A stretch of 64,000 nucleotides of DNA from Marinobacterium alkalitolerans (GTDB lineage: Bacteria; Pseudomonadota; Gammaproteobacteria; Pseudomonadales; Balneatricaceae): positions 1 to 64,000 of the forward strand of contig NZ_JACVEW010000003.1 in the NCBI RefSeq assembly GCF_017776525.1, given 5' to 3'. Positions 1 to 7,776 of the stretch are shown here, piece by piece. The notes below the pieces were generated by a model, which was given only the letters and a program-made list of their open reading frames with translations, did no database searches and was not told the DNA's origin. Numbering within the stretch: position 1 is the stretch's first letter; the number at the start of each line of letters is the position of its first letter. A program made the translations under genes and the position numbers.

Positions 1-176
1 AGCTCGGTGCCGCCGTGCAGCGGGCTGTTGAACAGGTAACGGCCAACCACGTCGACACAGGTCAACGCCATCAGGCCGAACAATACCAGTGCGGATACAC
101 CTTCCAGAAAAAGGGCCAGCCAGGCGACAGGCCCCTTTTCGTCATAGTGCTCCTTGATCCAGGCAGCAAATGACAT
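1..176 (-). CDS. TRAP transporter small permease (DctQ), partial
   Basis: The first 58 residues of a DctQ-type small membrane subunit read leftward off the window edge. They begin MSFAAWIKEHYDEKG, followed by one hydrophobic segment at about residues 18-42 and the VDVVGRYLFN-type sequence typical of DctQ. The ATG lies 3 bases after the stop of the upstream solute-binding protein gene, so the two are translationally close. DctQ pairs with the large DctM subunit, which should lie beyond the window. The gene belongs to a leftward operon starting with hpaF, so uptake of 4-hydroxyphenylacetate or a related aromatic acid is the likely role, by context only. Confidence 0.85.
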   Translation of the reverse strand, partial: MSFAAWIKEHYDEKGPVAWLALFLEGVSALVLFGLMALTCVDVVGRYLFNSPLHGGTE

Positions 177-179
177 GGA

Positions 180-1220
180 TTACTCCTGCTTCTGCGCTTC
201 ATACTCGCGTGCGATGGCGCGCAGCTCTTCCAGAGCGGCAGCAGCATCGACACCACGGTCAGCTACACTGTCGATCCAGGCCTGATCCATGCCCTTGATC
301 ATGTTTTGGAATTCAAGCGTCATCGGGTCATTCGGGCCCAGTTCTTTTACGCTTACACCGGCGGCACGGGCGGCTTCAAAGCCATCCACGTCTGCCTGAT
401 CCCAGGCGCGACCGGCCAGAGCAGACAGTTTTTCACCGGAAACGCTCAGGATCGCTTCAGCGTCTTTCGGGTCCAGGTCTTCTAGGAAGTATGGATCGAT
501 GAACATGGAGAAACTGCCCAGGTACATGCCGCCCGGAAAGACGGTCAGGTTCGGCGCCACTTCATGCAGGCGCAGAGACTTCTGCTCGGTGACCGGCATG
601 AACACGCCGTCAATTACGCCCTGCTGCAGCATTTCATACACCTTGGACCCCGGTGCCGCGACCGGCGTGATACCCATGCGCTCGCCCAGCTCGGTCTGAA
701 CACCGCCACCGATGCGAATTTTCTTGCCCTTGAGGTCATCGAAACTGTTGATCGGGTCGATGGTATGGATCTGGCCCGGGCCGTGCGTAAAGGTCCCCAG
801 CAGTTTCAGCCCGACGAACTCATTGGCATCGTTGAAGTATTTCTGCTGGGTGCGCCAGAGGGCAACGGACGCCGCCTCGGCACTGACACCCAGCCCCGGC
901 AGTTCAACCGCAACCGGCAGTGAAAAACGGCCCGGCACATAGCCGTGGTAGCTCCAGCCAGCGTTGATTACGCCATCTTCCACCAGCTGAAAATAGGTTT
1001 TGGGGTGGCCCACATCCTGTTCGATCTTGACTTTAACGCGCCCTTCCGTGGCTTCTTCAACCCATTCTGCCCAGGTCGGCCATACAACTGAATTCATCGG
1101 ATTACCCGGTGGTTGCCAGGTCCCTACAATCAGCGTGATTTCAGCCGAGGCAGAAGCTGAAACGGACATACCCAGCGCCAGCGCTGCGGCACCCGCCAGG
1201 GATTTGAAGAATTTCTTCAC
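180..1220 (-). CDS. TRAP transporter periplasmic solute-binding protein (DctP family)
   Basis: A 346-residue protein with a clear Sec signal peptide (MKKFFKSLAGAAALALG, cleavage near ASASA at residue 26) and a full-length DctP/TAXI-like binding fold. It would capture a carboxylate in the periplasm and pass it to DctQM. The start is GTG at 1220, preceded by GGGAGA six bases upstream. It follows hpaF by 106 bp and precedes dctQ by 3 bp, all leftward. Co-transcription with hpaF suggests an aromatic acid ligand such as 4-hydroxyphenylacetate. The binding-site arginine and ligand cannot be fixed from the sequence alone. Confidence 0.9.
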   Translation of the reverse strand: MKKFFKSLAGAAALALGMSVSASASAEITLIVGTWQPPGNPMNSVVWPTWAEWVEEATEGRVKVKIEQDVGHPKTYFQLVEDGVINAGWSYHGYVPGRFSLPVAVELPGLGVSAEAASVALWRTQQKYFNDANEFVGLKLLGTFTHGPGQIHTIDPINSFDDLKGKKIRIGGGVQTELGERMGITPVAAPGSKVYEMLQQGVIDGVFMPVTEQKSLRLHEVAPNLTVFPGGMYLGSFSMFIDPYFLEDLDPKDAEAILSVSGEKLSALAGRAWDQADVDGFEAARAAGVSVKELGPNDPMTLEFQNMIKGMDQAWIDSVADRGVDAAAALEELRAIAREYEAQKQE

Positions 1221-1326
1221 GGTTGATCTCCCGGTTCTACAATCTGTTGCTACTTGGTTGATGCCGGTTTCCGGCTTGTCGTTATCAGGTGTTGCTTGAG
1301 GGGCGGCGTCCAGGCGCCCCGGGGTT

Positions 1327-1713
1327 TCAGTCTTTCTTGAACAGCGGATGAATATTGTTCTTGTTGAACTTGAGCACCGGGTCCAGCTCCGTCATTTCAA
1401 ACGAAATCTGTACATAGCTGTCATCGGTGATCGGCTTCATCCAGTCACAGAGGATTTTGAAAACCTGTTCAGCCACCTCTTTCTTCAACGCCATATCCCG
1501 GCCGTGACCGATCTTGAGGTTGAGATTGAGAAAGGCAAAATCGTCTCGACCATCCGCCACGCGAAAGTCGTCACAACGGATTGCACGGCTGCGCACCCCG
1601 CCAATCGGAAACGCGCCCGTGGACACTACATACTCATGCAGGTCTTTGAAAAGCGCTTGAAAATCAAGGCGGTCGTGCAGATTGCCTGAGTATTCGACAA
1701 TGAAGTGAGGCAT
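1327..1713 (-). CDS. hpaF: 5-carboxymethyl-2-hydroxymuconate delta-isomerase
   Basis: A 128-residue tautomerase-fold enzyme. Pro2, the expected catalytic base of this family, follows the initiator Met (MPHFIVEYSGNL). The length matches HpaF (about 125 residues). It isomerises 5-carboxymethyl-2-hydroxymuconate to the keto form used by HpaG. The ATG at 1713 has an AGGGGAG ribosome-binding site. It is the first gene of the leftward unit that continues into the TRAP genes and is divergent from hpaH. Its promoter at 1793-1821 contains an operator copy, so it is probably controlled together with the rest of the pathway by HpaR. Confidence 0.93.
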   Translation of the reverse strand: MPHFIVEYSGNLHDRLDFQALFKDLHEYVVSTGAFPIGGVRSRAIRCDDFRVADGRDDFAFLNLNLKIGHGRDMALKKEVAEQVFKILCDWMKPITDDSYVQISFEMTELDPVLKFNKNNIHPLFKKD

Positions 1714-1792
1714 CTCGAAACTCCCCTTATCGGTTCACTGGACCCTTGATCCGAGGCACGAAAATGACTTCGGTCAAAAGACAAACAGCGCG

Positions 1793-1821
1793 AATCTAAT
1801 TAACATATTAACTGTTGTCAA
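1793..1821 (-). promoter_or_regulatory. hpaF promoter with operator in the spacer
   Basis: On the minus strand TTGACA (1821-1816) is separated by exactly 17 bases from TAGATT (1798-1793). The spacer contains TTAACATATTAA (plus strand 1800-1811), the same 12-mer found at 7753-7764. A repressor bound here would block RNA polymerase. The predicted leader to the hpaF ATG is about 70 nt. Confidence 0.75.
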
Positions 1822-1895
1822 CAAGATTGCAGTTGCAACATTTTCCTGTTGGACACCGGTGATCAAGCTATAACTGTAGTTGACTCACGCGGGTA

Positions 1896-1923
1896 TTGAC
1901 TTAGTTAAGATGTTAACTAAAAT
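1896..1923 (+). promoter_or_regulatory. hpaH operon promoter with palindromic operator
   Basis: TTGACT (1896-1901), a 16-base spacer, then TAAAAT (1918-1923). The spacer and -10 overlap the inverted repeat TTAGTTAAGATGTTAACTAA (1901-1920), whose two 8-base arms are perfectly complementary. This is the rightward half of the 318-bp divergent hpaF/hpaH control region (1714-2031). Nothing else was recognised in that region. Confidence 0.75.
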
Positions 1924-2031
1924 GCAAATCAAGATGACCTGTGCCTTGCCGGTTCGGCGCCCCGCGCGTCACCAAGCACCCAACGCGCACAGATACAAAC
2001 CTCAACGGACAACAAGAAGGTGCTGTCGAGC

Positions 2032-2835
2032 ATGTTGAATAAAGAGCAGATCAAGGCCGCCGCTGATCGCCTGTACGAAGCCGAAGTAAACCGCAAGCAG
2101 ATTCCGGCCCTGACGCTGGAACATTCCGACATGACCATGGAGGATGCCTATGCCATCCAGAAAGCCTGGGTGGATCGCAAGGTTGCAGAAGGCCGCAAGG
2201 TGATCGGCTACAAGATCGGCCTGACATCACGTGCGATGCAGATGTCTTCCAACATCGACGAGCCTGATTACGGTGTACTGCTGGATGACATGCTGTTTGA
2301 CGATGGCGCCACCATCAAGGCGTCCGATTTTCTGGACCCGCGCATCGAAGTGGAACTGGCCTTCATTCTGAAGAAGCCGCTGTTCGGCGAAAACGTCACC
2401 ATCTTCGATGTAATCGAAGCCACCGACTATGTCATTCCGTCTCTGGAACTGATCGCCGCACGCTGCCTGCGTACCGACCCGGAAACCGGTTACACCCGCA
2501 AGGTATACGACACCATCTCTGACAACGCGGCCAACGCCGGTATCGTCATGGGCGGCCGTCCGATCAAGCCGATGGATATCGACCTGCGCTGGGCCGGCTG
2601 CATGCTGTACCTGAACGGCCAGATTGAAGAGACCGGCCTGGCCGGCGGTGTACTGGGCAACCCGCTCAAGGGCATCACCTGGGTCTGCAAGCGCTTTGCT
2701 CCCCACGGTATTGGCCTGGAGCCCGGTCAGGTGATTCTGTCCGGCTCCTTCACCCGTCCGGTGCCGGTCAAGGCCGGTGACACCGTCCATGCCGACTTCG
2801 GCTCTCTGGGTGGCGTGACCCTGAACTTCGAATAA
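2032..2835 (+). CDS. hpaH: 2-oxo-hept-3-ene-1,7-dioate hydratase
   Basis: A 267-residue member of the fumarylacetoacetase-fold hydratase family, the same length as the E. coli enzyme. It contains the family stretches GYKIGLTSRAMQ, DPRIEVELAF with acidic metal ligands, and SGSFTRPVPV near the C terminus. It adds water to 2-oxo-hept-3-ene-1,7-dioate, giving 4-hydroxy-2-oxoheptane-1,7-dioate for HpaI. The ATG at 2032 is preferred over an in-frame GTG at 2020 because that GTG overlaps the AAGAAGG ribosome-binding site. It is the first gene of the rightward operon hpaH-hpaI-hpaG-hpaG-hpaE. Confidence 0.95.
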   Translation: MLNKEQIKAAADRLYEAEVNRKQIPALTLEHSDMTMEDAYAIQKAWVDRKVAEGRKVIGYKIGLTSRAMQMSSNIDEPDYGVLLDDMLFDDGATIKASDFLDPRIEVELAFILKKPLFGENVTIFDVIEATDYVIPSLELIAARCLRTDPETGYTRKVYDTISDNAANAGIVMGGRPIKPMDIDLRWAGCMLYLNGQIEETGLAGGVLGNPLKGITWVCKRFAPHGIGLEPGQVILSGSFTRPVPVKAGDTVHADFGSLGGVTLNFE

Positions 2836-2852
2836 TCGAAGGGAGCATTCAC

Positions 2853-3659
2853 ATGGAACTGCCAAAAAACCGTTTCAAGCAGGGCCTGGCCAGCGGCAAC
2901 ACCCAATACGGCCTCTGGCTGGGTCTGCCGGACAACAGTGCGGCTGAAATTGCTGCCGTTGCCGGTTTCGACTGGTTGCTGATCGATGGCGAACACGCCC
3001 CCTTCGATCTGCGCACCATCATGTCACACCTGCAGGCCATGGCCCCTTACGACGTAGCCCCCATTGTGCGCTGCGTCGAAGGTGATACCGCCTTGATCAA
3101 GCAGCTGCTGGACATCGGCGTGCAGACGCTGCTGGTGCCGATGGTGGAAACCGCCGAGCAGGCGGCTCAACTGGTGCAGGCGGTACGCTACCCGCCACAG
3201 GGTATCCGTGGACTGGGCACCTCGCTGGCACGTGCGGCGCGCTGGAACCAGGTACCCGGCTACCTGAAAAACGCCAACGACGAAATCTGCCTGATCGTAC
3301 AGGTGGAAACTGCCAGCGCCATGGAAAACCTGGATGCCATTCTGGAAGTGGACGGCGTCGACGGCGTATTCATCGGCCCGTCCGACCTGTCTGCCTCCAT
3401 GGGCTACATCGGCGATGCCGGCAACCCGGTGGTGGTCGAAGCGATCAACACCGGCCTGAACAAGATTCGCGATGCCGGCAAATACGCCGGTCTGCTCTGT
3501 CTGGATCCGTCACTGGCAGAGTCCTATGTACAGCAGGGTGCCAATTTCGTGGGGGTCGGCGTCGACACCATGATTCTGGCCAATGAAACCCGCAAGCTGG
3601 CTCAGCGCTTCAAACAGGGCGCTCCGGTTGAAGACGAAAAACCTCAGGCCGGCTACTGA
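2853..3659 (+). CDS. hpaI: 4-hydroxy-2-oxoheptane-1,7-dioate aldolase
   Basis: A 268-residue class II pyruvate aldolase of the HpcH/HpaI family. The key residues known from E. coli HpaI are present with a +3 offset: His48 in DGEHAP, Arg73, and metal ligands Glu152 and Asp178 (GPSDLS). It cleaves the HpaH product into pyruvate and succinic semialdehyde, the last ring-carbon step of the pathway. It starts 17 bp after hpaH with GGGAG upstream. The succinic semialdehyde is probably oxidised by one of the nearby aldehyde dehydrogenases. Confidence 0.95.
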   Translation: MELPKNRFKQGLASGNTQYGLWLGLPDNSAAEIAAVAGFDWLLIDGEHAPFDLRTIMSHLQAMAPYDVAPIVRCVEGDTALIKQLLDIGVQTLLVPMVETAEQAAQLVQAVRYPPQGIRGLGTSLARAARWNQVPGYLKNANDEICLIVQVETASAMENLDAILEVDGVDGVFIGPSDLSASMGYIGDAGNPVVVEAINTGLNKIRDAGKYAGLLCLDPSLAESYVQQGANFVGVGVDTMILANETRKLAQRFKQGAPVEDEKPQAGY

Positions 3660-3688
3660 TAACCGGTCATAACAAGAGAAGGTTAATC

Positions 3689-4357
3689 ATGACTGCAAAC
3701 ACTCTGGTCAACAGCAAGCTGGTGTGTGTCGCGCTGAACGACAAGGCACAGCTCGCTGCCCTGGAGGGGACATTCAACGAAGCCCCTTACAAAAAGCCAC
3801 CCACTCAGCCGGTTCTCTATTACAAGCCGCGCAACACCTGGAGTGTTGACGGTGCCGAGGTTGAATGGGCCAAGGACTTCGACGGCAACGATGTTGCCGA
3901 AATGGTCGTGGGCGCTAGCCTGGGCGTTGTGATCGGCAAGGAAACCTGCCGTGTATCCGCCGCAGACGCACTGGATTATGTGGGCGGCTACACCGTTGTT
4001 GCCGACTACTCTCTGCCGGAACAGAGCTACTACCGCCCGGACATCAAGGGCAAGTGCCTGGATACCTCTGCACCGGTCGGCCCCGAGATCGTTGCCGCCG
4101 ACAAGGTCGCCACACCGGACAGCCTGAGCGTGGCGATCAAGGTGAACGGCGAACAGAAAAGCGCGTTCGACCTGGCCAACATGGAGCGCAGCATAGCTGA
4201 GCTGATCAGCACCATTTCACGCATCATGACCCTGCAGCCGGGCGAGATTATCGCGGTCGGTTTTGCCGGTGACCGTGTTGCTGTCGCCAAGGGTGACAAG
4301 GTTGAAGCAAGCATCGAGGGTGTCGGCACCCTGACTAACACGCTGGGAGGTGCCTGA
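3689..4357 (+). CDS. hpaG: HpaG N-terminal half: isomerase/decarboxylase subunit
   Basis: A 222-residue fumarylacetoacetate-hydrolase-fold protein matching the N-terminal half of the E. coli bifunctional HpaG. It opens with TLVNSKLVCVALND and has YYKPRNTW and a conserved GGYTVVADYSLPE block. In E. coli the two halves are fused (about 430 residues); here they are separate genes 3 bp apart. Together they act on 2-oxo-hept-4-ene-1,7-dioate precursors: decarboxylation of 5-oxopent-3-ene-1,2,5-tricarboxylate and isomerisation. The half usually lacks complete metal ligands by itself, so partnership with the next gene is expected. Confidence 0.88.
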   Translation: MTANTLVNSKLVCVALNDKAQLAALEGTFNEAPYKKPPTQPVLYYKPRNTWSVDGAEVEWAKDFDGNDVAEMVVGASLGVVIGKETCRVSAADALDYVGGYTVVADYSLPEQSYYRPDIKGKCLDTSAPVGPEIVAADKVATPDSLSVAIKVNGEQKSAFDLANMERSIAELISTISRIMTLQPGEIIAVGFAGDRVAVAKGDKVEASIEGVGTLTNTLGGA

Positions 4358-4360
4358 GCC

Positions 4361-5143
4361 ATGAGACACGCACGCATCATTTTTGACGGCCGCGAGCTGG
4401 ACATCGACATCGACGCCAACGACCGCATCACCACGTCCGAGGGTGAAACACTGGACGTGGCGCTGGACTCGGACCAGATCACCTGGCTGCCGCCGGTGAA
4501 AGAGCCGGGCACCATCTTCGCGCTGGGCATCAACTATGCCGACCACGCCACCGAGCTGGCGTTCGAGCCGCCCAAAGAGCCACTGGTGTTCATCAAGCAC
4601 GCCAACACGCTCACCGGCCACAAGCAGGTGAGCTACCGCCCTGACGGCATCGAATACCAGCATTACGAGTGTGAGCTGGTCGCGGTGATCGGCAAAAGCG
4701 GCAAGAACATCAAGCGTGAAGACGCGCTGGACTACGTGGCCGGTTACACCGTCTGCAACGATTTCGCCATTCGCGACTATCTTGAAAACTACTACCGCCC
4801 CAACCTGCGCGTGAAAAGCCGCGACTCCCTGCTGCCGATGGGCCCCTGGATCGTGGATACCGCGGATATTCCGAATGCCAACGCGCTGAAGCTGACCACA
4901 ACGGTCAACGGCAAGCTGACTCAGGATGGCAGCACCAAGGACATGATCTTTGACGTGCCGTTCATCATTGAATACCTGAGCAAGATCATGACCCTCAACC
5001 CGGGCGACATGATCTGCACCGGCACACCGCACGGCATCGTGGACTGCCAGCCGGGCGATACCATCGTTTGTACGATTGAAGATGTCTGCTCCCTCGAGAC
5101 CCGCATGGTCAGCGAGCAGAAATTCTACGGCGACAAATACTGA
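4361..5143 (+). CDS. hpaG: HpaG C-terminal half: isomerase/decarboxylase subunit
   Basis: A 260-residue fumarylacetoacetate-hydrolase-family protein matching the C-terminal half of HpaG. It contains FALGINYADHATE, HYECELVAVIGK with the Glu-x-Glu-type metal ligands (YECELVAVIG), and CTGTPHGIVDCQPGD. It begins just after the previous stop, with its GGGAGG ribosome-binding site inside the upstream gene, so the two are probably translated in balance. Catalysis: decarboxylation of the HpaF product and isomerisation to 2-oxo-hept-3-ene-1,7-dioate, feeding HpaH. Confidence 0.9.
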   Translation: MRHARIIFDGRELDIDIDANDRITTSEGETLDVALDSDQITWLPPVKEPGTIFALGINYADHATELAFEPPKEPLVFIKHANTLTGHKQVSYRPDGIEYQHYECELVAVIGKSGKNIKREDALDYVAGYTVCNDFAIRDYLENYYRPNLRVKSRDSLLPMGPWIVDTADIPNANALKLTTTVNGKLTQDGSTKDMIFDVPFIIEYLSKIMTLNPGDMICTGTPHGIVDCQPGDTIVCTIEDVCSLETRMVSEQKFYGDKY

Positions 5144-5209
5144 GATTGACCCCGTCCCGGGCGCCGACAAGCATTCGGCCCCGGGATCCAATCGAACGGG
5201 AGACATACA

Positions 5210-6745
5210 ATGAGCGACACTCTGCAAACCAATCTGGAACGCGCACAGCAGTACCTGGAGCGCTTCAAGAACAACACCACCGGCCACTTCATCAACGGTG
5301 AGTTCACGCTGGGCAACGGCGGCAGCGAATACGACAACGTTACGCCGACCGACAACAGCAGCATCGGCAAGATCATGGCCGGCTCCGTGGCTGACATGGA
5401 TGCTGCCTGTGAAGCCGCCGAGAATGCGTTTGAAGAATGGGCGTCCATGCCCGGTGCCGAGCGCAAGCGCCTGCTGAACAAGTTTGCCGACCGTCTGGTT
5501 GAGCGTGCCGACGAAATCGCACTGGTCGAGTCCATGGACTGTGGTCAGCCGATCCGCTTCATGAAGCAGGCCGCCCTGCGTGGCGCAGCCAACTTCCGAT
5601 TCTTCGCCGACAAGGCACCGGAAGCGCAGAACGGCTTGGCACTGCACCAGGATGAGCACACCAACTACACCATCCGCAAGGCGATCGGCCCGGTCGGTAT
5701 CATCACGCCGTGGAACACGCCGTTCATGCTGTCCACCTGGAAGATCGCACCGGCGCTGGCCGCTGGCTGTACGGTTGTCCACAAGCCGGCTGAACTGACG
5801 CCGCTGAGCGCCTACATCCTGGCGGAAATCGCTGAAGAAGTACTGCCCAAGGGCGTCTGGAACATGGTCAACGGCTTCGGTGAAAGCGTCGGCAAGCGCA
5901 TGACCGAACACCCGGCCATCAAGGCGGTTGCCCTGGTCGGCGAATCTGCCACCGGTTCTCACGTCATGCGTCAGGGCGCTGACACCCTGAAGCGCATGCA
6001 CTTCGAGCTGGGCGGCAAGAACCCGGTGATCGTATTCGACGATGCCGACTTCGAGCGTGCGCTGGATGCTGTCGTCTTCATGATCTACAGCCTGAACGGC
6101 CAGCGCTGCACCTCTTCCAGCCGCCTGCTGATCCAGAGCGGTATCCGTGACAAGTTCATCGCGGCACTGGAGCAGCGTGTACAGAACCTGCGCGTGGGTC
6201 ACTCTCTGGACCCGAACACCGAAGTTGGCCCGCTGGTGCACGTTGAGCACTACAACAAGGTACTGAGCTACTTCGATATCGCCAAGGAAGATGGTGCCAA
6301 GACAGCCGTGGGCGGTCAGCGCATCACCGAAGCGACCAACAATATCGACCCGGCCGGCAACTACCTGACGCCGACCCTGTTCACCGATGCCAACAACAAG
6401 ATGCGCATCGCACAGGAAGAGATCTTTGGCCCGGTACTGACCGCTATTACCTTCGATACCGAAGAGGAAGCGATCGCCATCGCCAACGATACCGAATACG
6501 GTCTGTCCGGTTACATCTGGACCGAGAACACCGGCCGCGCCATGCGCATGGCCAAGCACGTCGAAGCCGGCATGCTGTGGGTGAACTCCGAGAACAACCG
6601 TAACCTGCCGTCTCCGTTCGGTGGCATCAAGATGTCCGGCATCGGTCGTGACGGTGGCGACTGGAGCTTCGACTTCTACATGGAAACCAAGAACGTCTGC
6701 ATCGCGCACGGTACTCACCGCGTGCCGACACTGGGCAAGCACTGA
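5210..6745 (+). CDS. hpaE: 5-carboxymethyl-2-hydroxymuconate semialdehyde dehydrogenase
   Basis: A 511-residue NAD-dependent aldehyde dehydrogenase. The general base Glu266 is in FELGGKNPV and the nucleophile Cys300 in NGQRCTSSSR, at the usual spacing. It oxidises the semialdehyde produced by HpaD to 5-carboxymethyl-2-hydroxymuconate. The N-terminal extension before the GHFINGEF motif is about 25 residues, as in HpaE. The start has GGGAGA ten bases upstream. It is the last gene of the hpaH operon; a GC hairpin follows at 6773-6795. Confidence 0.94.
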   Translation: MSDTLQTNLERAQQYLERFKNNTTGHFINGEFTLGNGGSEYDNVTPTDNSSIGKIMAGSVADMDAACEAAENAFEEWASMPGAERKRLLNKFADRLVERADEIALVESMDCGQPIRFMKQAALRGAANFRFFADKAPEAQNGLALHQDEHTNYTIRKAIGPVGIITPWNTPFMLSTWKIAPALAAGCTVVHKPAELTPLSAYILAEIAEEVLPKGVWNMVNGFGESVGKRMTEHPAIKAVALVGESATGSHVMRQGADTLKRMHFELGGKNPVIVFDDADFERALDAVVFMIYSLNGQRCTSSSRLLIQSGIRDKFIAALEQRVQNLRVGHSLDPNTEVGPLVHVEHYNKVLSYFDIAKEDGAKTAVGGQRITEATNNIDPAGNYLTPTLFTDANNKMRIAQEEIFGPVLTAITFDTEEEAIAIANDTEYGLSGYIWTENTGRAMRMAKHVEAGMLWVNSENNRNLPSPFGGIKMSGIGRDGGDWSFDFYMETKNVCIAHGTHRVPTLGKH

Positions 6746-6772
6746 TCCTGCCCTGATGACGTGACAGCCGCA

Positions 6773-6795
6773 CCCTCGTGCCGTACGCACGGGGG
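6773..6795 (+). terminator. Hairpin after hpaE without a U-run
   Basis: CCCTCGTGC (6773-6781) pairs with GCACGGGGG (6787-6795) over nine base pairs including one G-T pair, with a five-base loop. No T tract follows, so it may attenuate or protect the hpaE message rather than terminate strongly. Confidence 0.45.
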
Positions 6796-6817
6796 TTCGG
6801 CCCCTCCTCCCTTCTGT

Positions 6818-6823
6818 TATAGT
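6818..6823 (+). promoter_or_regulatory. Putative -10 element of hpaA
   Basis: TATAGT ends seven bases before the hpaA ATG at 6830. A -35 is not convincing (GTTCGG at 6795-6800). If used, transcription would start at or next to the start codon and the message would be leaderless; no Shine-Dalgarno sequence is visible. Confidence 0.4.
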
Positions 6824-6829
6824 CGCCTC

Positions 6830-7756
6830 ATGAGCGAACACTCACACAGCGAATGGATTCCCAACATCATCCTGGGACAGGATTATGATCGCCGCTATCT
6901 GGATGCGCCGATCCACTATGATGTGCTGGAAAATCTGGCGGCCTTTTATGGCCGTGACATGCCCGTTCACCGTCACGCCCAGTACCTTCAGATTCACTAC
7001 ATCGACCGAGGCAAGGTCAGTTTTCATATTGATGATCAGGTGTATCGCGCCGAAGGCCCCTGCCTGGTACTGACGCCCCCGTCCATGCCACACTCGTTCC
7101 TGACCGAGCCCGAGGCTCAGGGGCACGTACTGACCATTCATCAGTCAATCGCCTGGCAACTGCTCAAGGACGGCCTGCAACAGGAGATGGATACGGAGTT
7201 CAACCGCGGTCTCTGCATCGTGCGGGACGAGCTGGACGATGAACAGCGCCTGCAATGGCCCCTGATTACGCAGACCTTTCGCAACCTCAAGCTGGAATGG
7301 TTCCGCGAACGACCTGCCAAGCGGCTGACGCTGCATACTCTGGTCCGACTGCTGCTGATCCAGATCAGCCGCCTGTCGCCGAAGGAAGCGGAAAGCACAC
7401 CGGTCAATAACGAAGACCTGCGCATCTTTCGTCATTTTTCCGACCTGATCGAAGAGCATTTCCGTGAGCACTGGCACCTGCCCGCCTATACCGAGGCACT
7501 GGGAATCTCTGAAAGCCGGTTACACCAGATCTGCCAGCGCGTGTCCAACCGCTCACCCAAGAAGCTGATCCACGATCGCATCATCCAGGAGACCAAGCGA
7601 CTACTGGTATTCAGCGATCTGCCGGGCAGTGACATCTGTTACCAGCTCGGCTTCAGTGACCCGGCCTACTTCTCCCGTTTTTTCAAGCGTCATACCGGTG
7701 TGACAGCACAACAGTTCCGCCAGACACACAAAAAGGACAACTGGACTACTAATTAA
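6830..7756 (+). CDS. hpaA: AraC-family activator of HPA catabolism (HpaA-like)
   Basis: A 308-residue regulator with an N-terminal cupin-like sensor (about residues 30-140, containing the MPVHRHAQYLQIHY histidine-rich turn) and a C-terminal double helix-turn-helix (about 215-300, ending QLGFSDPAYFSRFFKRHTG). E. coli HpaA (about 296 residues) activates the hydroxylase genes in response to HPA. The ATG at 6830 is chosen over an upstream GTG at 6761 because the extra N-terminal sequence is proline-rich and unlike the family. The gene sits between hpaE and the unknown membrane gene. The effector specificity is inferred from family and context. Confidence 0.88.
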   Translation: MSEHSHSEWIPNIILGQDYDRRYLDAPIHYDVLENLAAFYGRDMPVHRHAQYLQIHYIDRGKVSFHIDDQVYRAEGPCLVLTPPSMPHSFLTEPEAQGHVLTIHQSIAWQLLKDGLQQEMDTEFNRGLCIVRDELDDEQRLQWPLITQTFRNLKLEWFRERPAKRLTLHTLVRLLLIQISRLSPKEAESTPVNNEDLRIFRHFSDLIEEHFREHWHLPAYTEALGISESRLHQICQRVSNRSPKKLIHDRIIQETKRLLVFSDLPGSDICYQLGFSDPAYFSRFFKRHTGVTAQQFRQTHKKDNWTTN

Positions 7757-7770
7757 CATATTAATAAAAT
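7742..7770 (+). promoter_or_regulatory. Promoter with HpaR-type operator before the membrane gene
   Basis: TGGACT (7742-7747), 17 bases, then TAAAAT (7765-7770). The spacer ends with TTAACATATTAA (7753-7764), identical to the hpaF operator, and it overlaps the hpaA stop codon. Expected transcription start is near 7777, which is also the ATG of the next gene. Confidence 0.6.
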
Positions 7771-7776
7771 GGCGAC

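Noticed and set aside
1263-1320. Small hairpins between hpaF and dctP as a terminator
   Set aside because: GCCGG/CCGGC and GGGGCG/CGCCCC stems are short with no U-run; the TRAP genes are probably co-transcribed with hpaF, so I did not call a terminator.
4217-6841. An 874-codon leftward open frame
   Set aside because: It is antisense to hpaG and hpaE, which are full-length and have clear motifs. GC-rich third positions create such long shadow frames.
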